In this document: positions 26,920-34,060 of the stretch, one piece after another
Numbering within the stretch: position 1 is the stretch's first letter
Layout: each line of letters opens with the position of its first letter
From: Amazonocrinis nigriterrae CENA67
Lineage (GTDB): Bacteria > Cyanobacteriota > Cyanobacteriia > Cyanobacteriales > Nostocaceae
Reading direction: 5' to 3'
Length of the DNA stretch: 64,000 nucleotides
Assembly: GCF_016056305.1 (NCBI RefSeq)
Contig: NZ_JAECZC010000013.1
Span: 90,717 to 154,716 of the forward strand
Translations under genes and position numbers: made by a program
The notes under the pieces: model-generated
What the model was told of the DNA's origin: nothing
Seen by the model: only the letters and a program-made list of their open reading frames with translations
The model's database searches: none

Positions 26920-28389
26920 TTATCGGTATCCCTTCCAAGGAGTCACTTCCAATTTACCGCTAGGCGTAAATACTACTTGGAAGTGAGCTAGAGGTTCTTT
27001 GTTGTTGGGAGCAGCTACAGTTGAACCGTAAACTGCTTGAAACATTTTCGGTAGCGGTGTTTCTCGAAAATAGTCAAAGGCAGCTTGATTGAGTGGTTCG
27101 TAGTCCGCTATCACGCTATCTTTGTTGACTGCTACCCGATACAGCAAATCTTGGGTGAAGCTAGGAGTACCACTCCAGCTTTGGCGAATCGCACCATAAA
27201 GCTTTTGGTTTAAATCTTTAACTGTTTTTGGTTCAGTGATTTTGGAACCAATAACTTCAGGCGTCCTGGCATATCCTCGCCAAGGGCTAACTTGCAACAC
27301 GCCTTGTTCATTAAAGACTACTTTAAATTGAGCAATTGGTTCATTAGCGATAGTAGGACGGACAGCCGGATTGTAAAGGAGATTGGGCAGAGGAGTTAAA
27401 TCTATTCCTTCGTTTGCTTCTTTATTTACCGCCTTATAACCAAAGATCGCACCATCCGCTGCTACACCCACACGATAGATTAAATCTTGTTTCAATCCTG
27501 AGCGATTAGCCCAAGCTGGATTAATTTGATTATAAACTTGGCGATTTAAGGCACGCAGTTGAGATGGATCAGTAATTTCAGTAACTGTATTTTTTAAAAG
27601 TGCTTCTAAATCTGTAACTGCGGGTTTTGTGGCTGCTGTGGAAGTCGTAGTAGCTGTGGGAGTTATGATTGGAGTTGCAGCAGCGATCGGAGTTTGAGTC
27701 TCTGTAGACGTTGTTGTCGGTGGTGCAGAAGGATTACTGCTAGGTGTTGCAGAACTACTCACATCTTGTGGTTTCGGTTGGGGTGGACGCACCTCTGGAG
27801 GTGGAATCAAACTAAAGGCTACTGCTGCAACCGCTAAACTTGAAACTCCAATAGTCGCAGGTAATGCCTGCTTCAGCAAGACTCGATTACCACCGCCATA
27901 ACGTTTTGCAACTGGTTGTAATTCCAGTGATAACTCTGGTAATGTTTGCGTGTCAGCGAAAAACTGATCCACAGCTTCCACTAAATCAAACAATTGCACT
28001 GTATTCAAATCAACTTGAATAGGCGATTTATTATAGTTGGGGTTGGACTCTAAATTATCTTGTGTGTTCTCAGAATGCACAATCAATCTATGTCGATTAC
28101 TGTCAATTTTCTGAAATTCCACTAACTCTGAGTCTTGGTTGTGCGCTTGTGGGTTCGGCACATTACTCAAAAATTCTTGAGCATATGCACTCACAGCCCT
28201 GACTAAACTTTCAAAAAATTCCCGCCCTCCTGCCAGGGGTTGGTTATGTCCAGATAAATGGCATTCTGCATTGACCAAAATTGACAATTCTGGGCGCAGT
28301 TCTTGAAAGTGTGCAGCCCTTGAAGCATCGCTTAAACCCTCTAAAAGCAGTGTACAGTTAGGAAGACTGTACTTACGTTGGATATTCAT
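26920..28389 (-). CDS. DUF4335-type protein with central membrane helix
   Basis: In this 489-residue protein, residues 1-170 form a conserved cytoplasmic region (YSLPNCTLLLEGLSD, LSILVNAECHLSG). One hydrophobic helix follows at about 185-205 (PATIGVSSLAVAAVAFSLI). A Pro/Thr-rich linker leads to two related repeats beginning near LRALNRQVYNQINPAW and VKDLNQKLYGAIRQSW, each ending in a ...V.PW.GY motif. Function is unknown. Its start codon overlaps the stop of the upstream DUF3038 gene (ATGA), so the two are translationally coupled and probably act together. Confidence 0.75.
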   Translation of the reverse strand: MNIQRKYSLPNCTLLLEGLSDASRAAHFQELRPELSILVNAECHLSGHNQPLAGGREFFESLVRAVSAYAQEFLSNVPNPQAHNQDSELVEFQKIDSNRHRLIVHSENTQDNLESNPNYNKSPIQVDLNTVQLFDLVEAVDQFFADTQTLPELSLELQPVAKRYGGGNRVLLKQALPATIGVSSLAVAAVAFSLIPPPEVRPPQPKPQDVSSSATPSSNPSAPPTTTSTETQTPIAAATPIITPTATTTSTAATKPAVTDLEALLKNTVTEITDPSQLRALNRQVYNQINPAWANRSGLKQDLIYRVGVAADGAIFGYKAVNKEANEGIDLTPLPNLLYNPAVRPTIANEPIAQFKVVFNEQGVLQVSPWRGYARTPEVIGSKITEPKTVKDLNQKLYGAIRQSWSGTPSFTQDLLYRVAVNKDSVIADYEPLNQAAFDYFRETPLPKMFQAVYGSTVAAPNNKEPLAHFQVVFTPSGKLEVTPWKGYR

Positions 28390-29012
28390 TCTACTTCACC
28401 GTCAAACAAACTAATCCAGAACCGCTGCATTCCAGCTGTGCCAGTACAAAATAATAATTGTGCCAACAAATTGATAGCTAGCTCATCTAATTTTTCATCA
28501 GTACCTAAAGCCAAAAGACCAGAACGTCGGGCATTCATCCGGCTTTTAAAATGCGCTTTAAACCGCTCTAGATAATTAGATAGTCGCAAATTCTGCTCTA
28601 GTGGCAGCTGCTTTTCATTCATTTGCTGATATATCATAATCATCTGGCGGATAACAACTGTTAAACGCCGGGCTATGTAGCAAGCAATTACTACCAAAGC
28701 TTTAGCTTCCATGATGCTTAAAGGGCGGCGGATATGCGCTCTTCGCATGGGATTGGAGCTACGCATTCGCCACAAATTCACCCGATCCTTAATAATTTCT
28801 TTTAATTCCAGTTCTTCGGCAAAAGTCAAGATAGCTTCAGAACCACCAAGTTCTAAAGCTTCAATTGCCAGTAAAATGAGATCAATTTGCAACCTGGTTC
28901 TAGGGGGACATCCCTGTCCTGCGATCGCAGGATCTGGTAAAGCGTCCAGCATCATTGGCTGTGATGGAGGGGTTGGACTGTTTAACGGCTTTATGCTCGC
29001 GGAGACATTCAT
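28386..29012 (-). CDS. DUF3038-type conserved cyanobacterial protein
   Basis: This 208-residue helical cytoplasmic protein contains RTRLQIDLILLAIEALELGGSEAI, RVNLWRMRSSNPMRRA and ALVVIACYIARRL. It is typical of a cyanobacteria-specific family of unknown role. It is followed, with a 4-bp ATGA overlap, by the DUF4335 gene. The tight coupling suggests a shared process, perhaps at the membrane through the DUF4335 partner. Confidence 0.75.
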   Translation of the reverse strand: MNVSASIKPLNSPTPPSQPMMLDALPDPAIAGQGCPPRTRLQIDLILLAIEALELGGSEAILTFAEELELKEIIKDRVNLWRMRSSNPMRRAHIRRPLSIMEAKALVVIACYIARRLTVVIRQMIMIYQQMNEKQLPLEQNLRLSNYLERFKAHFKSRMNARRSGLLALGTDEKLDELAINLLAQLLFCTGTAGMQRFWISLFDGEVE

Positions 29013-29499
29013 TACTCTAAAATACCTTGTACGCTTCCAATAGACTAGAAAAACTAGTACAACTAATTTAAGATTAAGTAGCCTAACAAGAATATTAGAC
29101 TTGTGGCAGTAGCAGAACTACTTGATATATACATTACTTACTTGTTCTACTTAAAGGTTTCCGTAGATTTAAAATTCAGGTTTTTAATCCATAAGTTTAC
29201 CTCTATCTTGTAATTACCAGTCCATCTTTAGCTTGGTGTAGATTCTCAGTATCGTCAATGGATTGTGAAACAGGAGCTTCGATCCCAAGCGTATGAGATC
29301 ATGCGTATGACATTATAGTGTACGATTTTTCAGGTATCGGGGTTTGGGAAGCAGGGGAGCAGGGGAGCAGGGGAGATGAGGAAGATGAGGGGGAGAATCA
29401 CTAAACCAATTCCCCATTCCCAATGTCCCAATGTCCCATTATCCATTGCCCAGTACCCATTCCCCAATGCCCCATTCCCAATTCCCAATTCCTAGCTTT
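29013..29499. other. Divergent intergenic region ending in a repeat-derived apt leader
   Basis: The first 320 bp are AT-rich and should include the DUF3038 promoter. From about 29345 there are GAGCAGGGG and GATGAGG units, then CCCAATGT and CCCAATTCCCAATT units running right up to the apt start codon. The leader of apt is repeat-derived and lacks an obvious ribosome site. Confidence 0.55.
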
Positions 29500-30018
29500 A
29501 TGGATTTGAAGTCTTTAATTCGTGACATTCCTGATTTTCCCAAACCTGGAATTTTATTTCGTGATATCACTACTCTACTGCGCGATCCAGACGGATTGCG
29601 CTATACTATTGACCTTTTTACACAAAAATGCATCGATGCTGAACTCCAGGCGGATTACGTTATAGGCATGGAGTCGCGGGGTTTTATTTTCGGTTCACTT
29701 CTAGCTTATAAATTAGAATCTGGTTTTATTCCTGTTCGTAAAAAAGGTAAGTTACCAGCAGCGGTTCACTCAATTGAATATGAATTAGAGTATGGTACTG
29801 ACTGTTTAGAAGTTCATCAGGATGCTTTGCACCCAGGTAGCCGAGTCTTGATTGTAGACGATTTGATTGCCACAGGTGGGACAGCAAGTGCAACGGCAAA
29901 ATTGGTACAACAAATTGGCTGTGAATTAGTGGGTTTTGGGTTTATTATCGAGCTACGGGATTTACAAGGGCGTAAACATCTGCCAGATGTGCCCATTATC
30001 TCCCTCATAGAGTATTAG
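29500..30018 (+). CDS. apt: Adenine phosphoribosyltransferase
   Basis: This 172-residue enzyme starts [24 protein letters not shown], the standard N-terminus of the family. The PRPP-binding motif is [16 protein letters not shown], and other conserved stretches are [13 protein letters not shown] and PVRKKGKLP. It salvages adenine to AMP. An in-frame ATG at 29431 would add 23 residues encoded by short repeats and is rejected. Confidence 0.95.
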   Translation: MDLKSLIRDIPDFPKPGILFRDITTLLRDPDGLRYTIDLFTQKCIDAELQADYVIGMESRGFIFGSLLAYKLESGFIPVRKKGKLPAAVHSIEYELEYGTDCLEVHQDALHPGSRVLIVDDLIATGGTASATAKLVQQIGCELVGFGFIIELRDLQGRKHLPDVPIISLIEY

Positions 30019-30147
30019 TCATTAGTCATTAGTCATTGGTCATTAGTCATTAGTCATTAGTCAAGAGTTAAGAATTAATAACAACTGACAACTGACAACT
30101 GACAAAGGACAACTGACAAAGGACAAAGGACAAAGGACAAAGAACAA
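30019..30147. repeat. TTAGTCA and CAACTGA/AAAGGAC heptamer tracts
   Basis: About six TTAGTCA heptamers follow the apt stop. Then come CAACTGA and AAAGGACA heptamers ending 3 bp before the ABC permease start codon. Confidence 0.85.
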
Positions 30148-31188
30148 ATGACATCTACAAGAATTTCTTTGGAGACAAGTCGAGATTGGCTAATTAAACT
30201 AGTCACCAGTGAAACTTTTATTTATGTGTTGAAACGGTTATCACAAGCACTATTGACCTTATTTTTGGCGTCAATATTATCGTCTTTCATCATGGATCTT
30301 GCCCCTGGAAATTTTCTGACTCAACTACAACAAAATCCCAAAATTTCCAAGGAGCAAATTGATTCACTTACCCGGCAATTCGGATTGGATAAACCTTGGA
30401 TAGTACAATATTTCCTATGGTTATGGAATGTTGTTACCAAAGGAGATTTTGGCACTAGTTTTGCATATAATCGTTCTGTAGCATCTTTATTGTGGGAAAG
30501 AGTTCCAGCGACTTTGCTGATGGCGATAGCTTCGTTAATTGCCACTTGGACAATTGCCATACCTTTAGGAATTGTGGCAGCAATTAAACAAAATGATTCA
30601 GTCGGCAAGGTGTTACTAGTAATTAGTTACCTGGGGCAAGGATTCCCTAGTTTTATCACTGCCATAATATTATTATTTTTTGCCCAAATTACAACTCCTC
30701 TGTTTCCCGTGGGAGGTATGACTAGCATATATTATGCAGACCTTTCCCCGATTGGGAAAATTTTGGATGTTGGCTGGCACTTAATATTACCCACCATTGC
30801 ATTGAGTATTACTAGTTTTGCTGGGTTACAGCGAATCACTCGCGGTGAATTGTTGGATGTTTTACGTCAAGATTATATTCAAACAGCGCGCGCCAAAGGA
30901 CTCCCAGAAAACCGAGTTATCTATGTTCACGCTCTGCGTAATGCTGTAAATCCTTTAATTACTCTATTGGGTTTTGAGTTAGCTGGTTTATTGGGCGGTG
31001 CTTTTATTACTGAACAATTCTTTAACTGGCCAGGATTAGGCAGATTAACTTACCAGGCTCTGATTAATCAAGATGTACCTCTAGCTATGGCTAGTCTTGT
31101 GATGGGCGCGGTACTACTAATTATTGGTAACTTGGTAGCAGATTTAATGTTGACAGTTGCCGACCCGCGCATTAGTCTCGACAAATAA
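30148..31188 (+). CDS. Peptide/nickel-type ABC transporter permease (DppB/OppB family)
   Basis: This 346-residue membrane protein has an N-terminal helix, an external loop with SKEQIDSLTRQFGLDKPWIVQYFLWL, and five further helices. The coupling motif RGELLDVLRQDYIQTARAKGLPENRVIYVHALRNAVNPLIT and the FFNWPGLGRLTYQALI segment are diagnostic of DppB-like permeases. It should form half of a peptide, nickel or opine importer channel. No partner permease, ATPase or binding-protein gene is adjacent, so the substrate is unknown. Its leader is a short-repeat tract. Confidence 0.88.
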   Translation: MTSTRISLETSRDWLIKLVTSETFIYVLKRLSQALLTLFLASILSSFIMDLAPGNFLTQLQQNPKISKEQIDSLTRQFGLDKPWIVQYFLWLWNVVTKGDFGTSFAYNRSVASLLWERVPATLLMAIASLIATWTIAIPLGIVAAIKQNDSVGKVLLVISYLGQGFPSFITAIILLFFAQITTPLFPVGGMTSIYYADLSPIGKILDVGWHLILPTIALSITSFAGLQRITRGELLDVLRQDYIQTARAKGLPENRVIYVHALRNAVNPLITLLGFELAGLLGGAFITEQFFNWPGLGRLTYQALINQDVPLAMASLVMGAVLLIIGNLVADLMLTVADPRISLDK

Positions 31189-31559
31189 AAACTGATGAAC
31201 GCCAGTCGCCTCAAGTCGGGAAACCCGCCCACGGCGCTGGCTCCTGATGACAGATGACTGATGACTGTGGACAGAAAGTTAGAACAATTACAATGGTTTA
31301 TTTTGTTATTTGGAAGTCCTAAGAGTTAATAGGTACAAAGTTAGGAGTTCGGAAGCAGAAGATAAAAGTCAAGAATTTTCTTCCTTATCTCCCCCATCTC
31401 CCAATACGGTTCGGATAAGCATTTTAAACTCATAATAGGGTTTGGGGAAAAGGTTACTGGGCTTGGGTTAAAAATTTTTCTTCCCCTTTTCCCTTTCCCC
31501 TTTCCCCTTTAACCGAACCGTATTGCCCCATCTCCTTATTTCCCCCTCTCCTCATCCCC
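31189..31559. other. Intergenic region with GC-rich repeat and miniature element
   Basis: 371 bp without a gene. It holds a GC-rich block (CGGGAAACCCGCC near 31218, like the 44610 block), short repeats, and the 31402-31525 inverted-repeat element inserted within CCCCATCTC repeats just before the next start codon. Confidence 0.55.
31402..31525. repeat. Miniature element with CAATACGGTTCGG ends
   Basis: This 124-bp element has perfect 13-bp inverted ends, CAATACGGTTCGG and CCGAACCGTATTG. The interior is AT-rich on the left and has a CCCTTTCCCC polypyrimidine tract on the right. It carries no reading frame. It interrupts a CCCATCTC repeat tract that continues on both sides. Confidence 0.7.
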
Positions 31560-31841
31560 ATGCTGTCCGAAGTTTATTACTTAGTGCGTTCAAAAACAGA
31601 CGGCCGTTATCTGACAGCTCGTCCGAGTGCTGAGGCGTCAGGTTATTTATTGCTGTTTCGTGAAAACTTTGATGCTTTAAGCTATCTCAACACCCATGCC
31701 CCAGATGTGGCAAACCGTTTTGCTGTGGAATCTATTCCTGGCACACAGTTAGGCAGCTTACTCAAACGCTGGGGTTTTGGCGGTGTGGGTATTGTGAGTG
31801 ACCCTTTGTTGCCCAAAGTCGAATTTTTACAGCATAACTGA
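31560..31841 (+). CDS. Small conserved cyanobacterial protein, function unknown
   Basis: This 93-residue protein (MLSEVYYLVRSKTDGRYL...) has the conserved-looking segments GYLLLFRENFDALSYLNTHAPD, RFAVESIPGTQLGSLLKRWGF and GIGIV-type GVGIVSDP. It has no membrane segment. The composition and clean ends argue for a real gene conserved in cyanobacteria, but no function can be given. Start is the ATG at 31560 at the end of a repeat tract, without a ribosome site. Confidence 0.65.
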   Translation: MLSEVYYLVRSKTDGRYLTARPSAEASGYLLLFRENFDALSYLNTHAPDVANRFAVESIPGTQLGSLLKRWGFGGVGIVSDPLLPKVEFLQHN

Positions 31842-31927
31842 AGTTACCACAAAAGTGAGGTGGTGCGATCGCAAACAATTTCTTGTTCGGTTCACATTCT
31901 CCTGAAGTTTGTGTCAGCACTTCAAAG

Positions 31928-32155
31928 TTATGCTTGGTCATCTTTAAAGATCTCTTCCAATGTTAGCGGTTTGCCAGCTAACTCAGAAGCTAAATCTCTG
32001 AGTTTAAAAAGAGTCTCAAACTGTCCACGCTCAAGTTGTCCTTTTCTGGCAGATGACAAAGTTCTTTTATCTAACCCTGTCATATCCTTAGCTTTTTGAA
32101 TGGATATGTTCTTGTCTTCTGTCCAGTAAGGGGAAAGGTCAACGTATTTCGGCAT
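31928..32155 (-). CDS. Small helix-turn-helix regulator
   Basis: This 75-residue protein contains a Cro/XRE-like HTH (ISIQKAKDMTGLDKRTLSSARKGQ, then a LFKLRDLASELAGKPLTLEEIF tail typical of such small repressors). It lies downstream of a promoter region built of two TTGA-N4-TCAA palindromes, which suggests that it represses itself. No toxin-like partner is adjacent. The gene upstream on the same strand is a peroxiredoxin-like protein. The target beyond its own promoter is unknown. Confidence 0.7.
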   Translation of the reverse strand: MPKYVDLSPYWTEDKNISIQKAKDMTGLDKRTLSSARKGQLERGQFETLFKLRDLASELAGKPLTLEEIFKDDQA

Positions 32156-32175
32156 CTTGAGTTATTTTAGGTATG

Positions 32176-32247
32176 TTGATGCGTCAAAGCTAGTAATGTT
32201 TTACAGATATCCTCTATAATACTAGCTTTAACGTATTGATATGTCAA
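32176..32247 (-). promoter_or_regulatory. Promoter with paired operators for the HTH regulator
   Basis: Two palindromes, TTGATGCGTCAA (32176-32187) and TTGATATGTCAA (32236-32247), are 60 bp apart. A minus-strand -35 TTGACA (32242-32247) lies inside the second palindrome and is 17 bp from a -10-like TAGTAT (32219-32224). Between them is a further perfect 10-bp inverted repeat, AAAGCTAGTA/TACTAGCTTT (32186-32195 and 32220-32229). The layout fits autorepression. Confidence 0.65.
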
Positions 32248-32263
32248 CACATTGATGTTAAAA

Positions 32264-32812
32264 TTAGCCATTCAGAAAATTGAATTGTTCTAACAATGTG
32301 TCAACACTAGCGTTGTGATCCAAGAAAGAAAATAAATGCCAGTAGCGAAGTCTTCCTTGTTGATCTAAGATAAACTGTGCTGGTAGAGGTGCGCCTAATG
32401 CTTGTCCTACTTGATAAGTACGAAATACACGACAATTCGGATCACTCAGCAAAGGCATTTGTAAACCTAAATCTCTCACAACTACTTGACTCTGCTTTTC
32501 GTCAGTACTTGTAATCATCAAAACTTCTATATCGCGATTTTTGAATTGTTCGTAGTTTTCATTCAAAGCTTTGATGTGAGGATAACAAAAGGGGCAATAT
32601 TGCTTTTCAGTAAAAATCCTTGTAAAAGCCAGTAATATTGGTTGCTTACCTCTATAAGTGGATAATTTTACTAAAGTGCCGTTGGTAATATCTGGTAGTT
32701 CAAAATTTGGCGTACCTACTCCTAATCTGAGTATATTTGTAGCTGGTACTGGGAGAAAATTATGGTAAAAACGCTTATTAATTAGACCACGAAAATCAGT
32801 TGAAGTCAGCAT
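32264..32812 (-). CDS. Peroxiredoxin-like (AhpC/TSA) protein with CPFC motif
   Basis: This 182-residue thioredoxin-fold protein has GTPNFELPDITNGTLVKLSTYRGKQPILLAFTRIF followed by YCPFCYPHIKAL, then IEVLMITSTDE and LLSDPNCRVFRTYQV. The CxxC within the peroxiredoxin-like scaffold suggests a thiol oxidoreductase or atypical peroxiredoxin. It is probably cytoplasmic, since no signal peptide is present. It lies 300 bp from the classical 2-Cys peroxiredoxin gene on the same strand but has its own spacer. The substrate is unknown. Confidence 0.75.
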   Translation of the reverse strand: MLTSTDFRGLINKRFYHNFLPVPATNILRLGVGTPNFELPDITNGTLVKLSTYRGKQPILLAFTRIFTEKQYCPFCYPHIKALNENYEQFKNRDIEVLMITSTDEKQSQVVVRDLGLQMPLLSDPNCRVFRTYQVGQALGAPLPAQFILDQQGRLRYWHLFSFLDHNASVDTLLEQFNFLNG

Positions 32813-33121
32813 ATTTTATCCTTAATTTTTATATTAATGACTGTTGATTTTTGACTGTAGAAATTTATAGGGTATTTTTGATTTGTCTGTTTTTCACTAT
32901 TATTTAGATGAGACTATAAAACCAAAACCACAGATTAACACTTGAATTCACACTGATGTATATGTATCTGTGTTTATTTGTGTTTATCTGTGGTTCAGAT
33001 TGATTTTGCCTTCTATTGGGAGATGGGGAAGATGAGGGGGATGGAGGAGATGGGGAAGATAATTCTTAATTCCTCACTCTTAACTCCTAACTCCTCACTC
33101 TTAACTCCTAACTCTAATTCA
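32813..33121. other. Intergenic region with an inverted-repeat element and short repeats
   Basis: It contains the 32926-32995 inverted repeat, then GATGGGGAAGAT units and TCCTCACTCTTAACTCCTAAC repeats up to the peroxiredoxin stop codon. Confidence 0.55.
32926..32995. repeat. Inverted repeat with AACCACAGAT ends
   Basis: The left arm AACCACAGATTAACAC and right arm GTGTTTATCTGTGGTT are complementary with one mismatch over 16 bp, enclosing 38 bp. It resembles a small foldback element. Confidence 0.65.
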
Positions 33122-33733
33122 TTAGACAGCAGAGAAGTAGACTTTTGACTTCACTGGGTCGGGAACCATTGTTTGATCACCAGGTTGCCAACCAGCTGGG
33201 CAAACTTCATCAGGGTGTGATTGAACGTACTGAATTGCTTGCAATGTCCGCAGGGTTTCATCGACGCTGCGACCAAAAGCCAGGTTGTTGATAGTGGCGT
33301 GCTGTATGATACCATCTTTGTCTATGATGAATAGACCACGTAAGGCAATGCCTGCTCCTGGGTCTAGGACATTGTAAGCGGCGCTAATCTCTTTCTTGAT
33401 GTCGGATACTAGAGGATAATTCAGGTCGCCGACGCCACCAGACTTGCGATCAGTTTGAATCCAAGCAAGGTGAGAGAATTCGCTGTCTACGGAAGCCCCA
33501 AGGATTTCCGTATTTAATTTCTTGAATTCTTCGTAGCGATCGCTAAACGCTGTGATTTCAGTGGGGCAAACAAAGGTAAAGTCTAGGGGGTAGAAAAATA
33601 GGACGACATACTTACCACGATAGTCGGAAAGTTTAATCGTCTTAAATTCCTGATCGACTACAGCTGTTGCTGTAAAATCGGGAGCTTGTTGACCAACGCG
33701 GAGGCTTCCTTCTGTTCCGTAAGTGAGGGACAT
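33122..33733 (-). CDS. 2-Cys peroxiredoxin
   Basis: This 203-residue typical 2-Cys peroxiredoxin reduces hydrogen and alkyl peroxides using thioredoxin-type donors. The peroxidatic Cys lies in [15 protein letters not shown] (about residue 56) and the resolving Cys in [10 protein letters not shown]. An [11 protein letters not shown] segment and a YF motif near the C-terminus (KVYFSAV) are the features linked to sensitivity to over-oxidation in eukaryote-like members. It is monocistronic with an ATG start at 33733. Confidence 0.93.
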   Translation of the reverse strand: MSLTYGTEGSLRVGQQAPDFTATAVVDQEFKTIKLSDYRGKYVVLFFYPLDFTFVCPTEITAFSDRYEEFKKLNTEILGASVDSEFSHLAWIQTDRKSGGVGDLNYPLVSDIKKEISAAYNVLDPGAGIALRGLFIIDKDGIIQHATINNLAFGRSVDETLRTLQAIQYVQSHPDEVCPAGWQPGDQTMVPDPVKSKVYFSAV

Positions 33734-34060
33734 TAACCTAATTCTCCTTTGACTTATATCCTTACTAATAGCGTTGGAGTTTGGGTCAGATAAAACTCAC
33801 CCATCCACGCTGTCACCTTTTGGGTTACTCTTCGCTGCGGGTTCTCCTTCGGAATGCGAGAAACCCTTCTCTTGGGGAGATGCGATCGCGAACGGGGAAT
33901 GCAGTTCCCTAGACCAGACTAGGCGGGCTAAACCTTCCTATCCAGCGAGAACGGCTCTACCCTACGGGTTCTCCGAAGGAGTACGCCGAACAGGGTTGTG
34001 TCACAGTTTAATTACGATCTGTTACGACTATATCATAGTCATAACGATTTTGAGTAGCAA
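33734..34060. other. Intergenic region with GC-rich hairpin repeats
   Basis: 327 bp between divergent genes. A repeat block at about 33815-33990 has hairpin-forming pairs (GGGTTCTCCTTCGGAATGCGAGAAACCC-like, and CTACGGGTTCTCCGAAGGAGTA). A 99-codon open frame there is an artefact. The remainder next to the debranching-enzyme start is AT-rich and may carry its promoter. Confidence 0.5.

Noticed and set aside
31928..32263. A toxin-antitoxin module including the small HTH protein
   Set aside because: No second small gene is adjacent; the neighbours are a peroxiredoxin-like protein and a convergent conserved protein.
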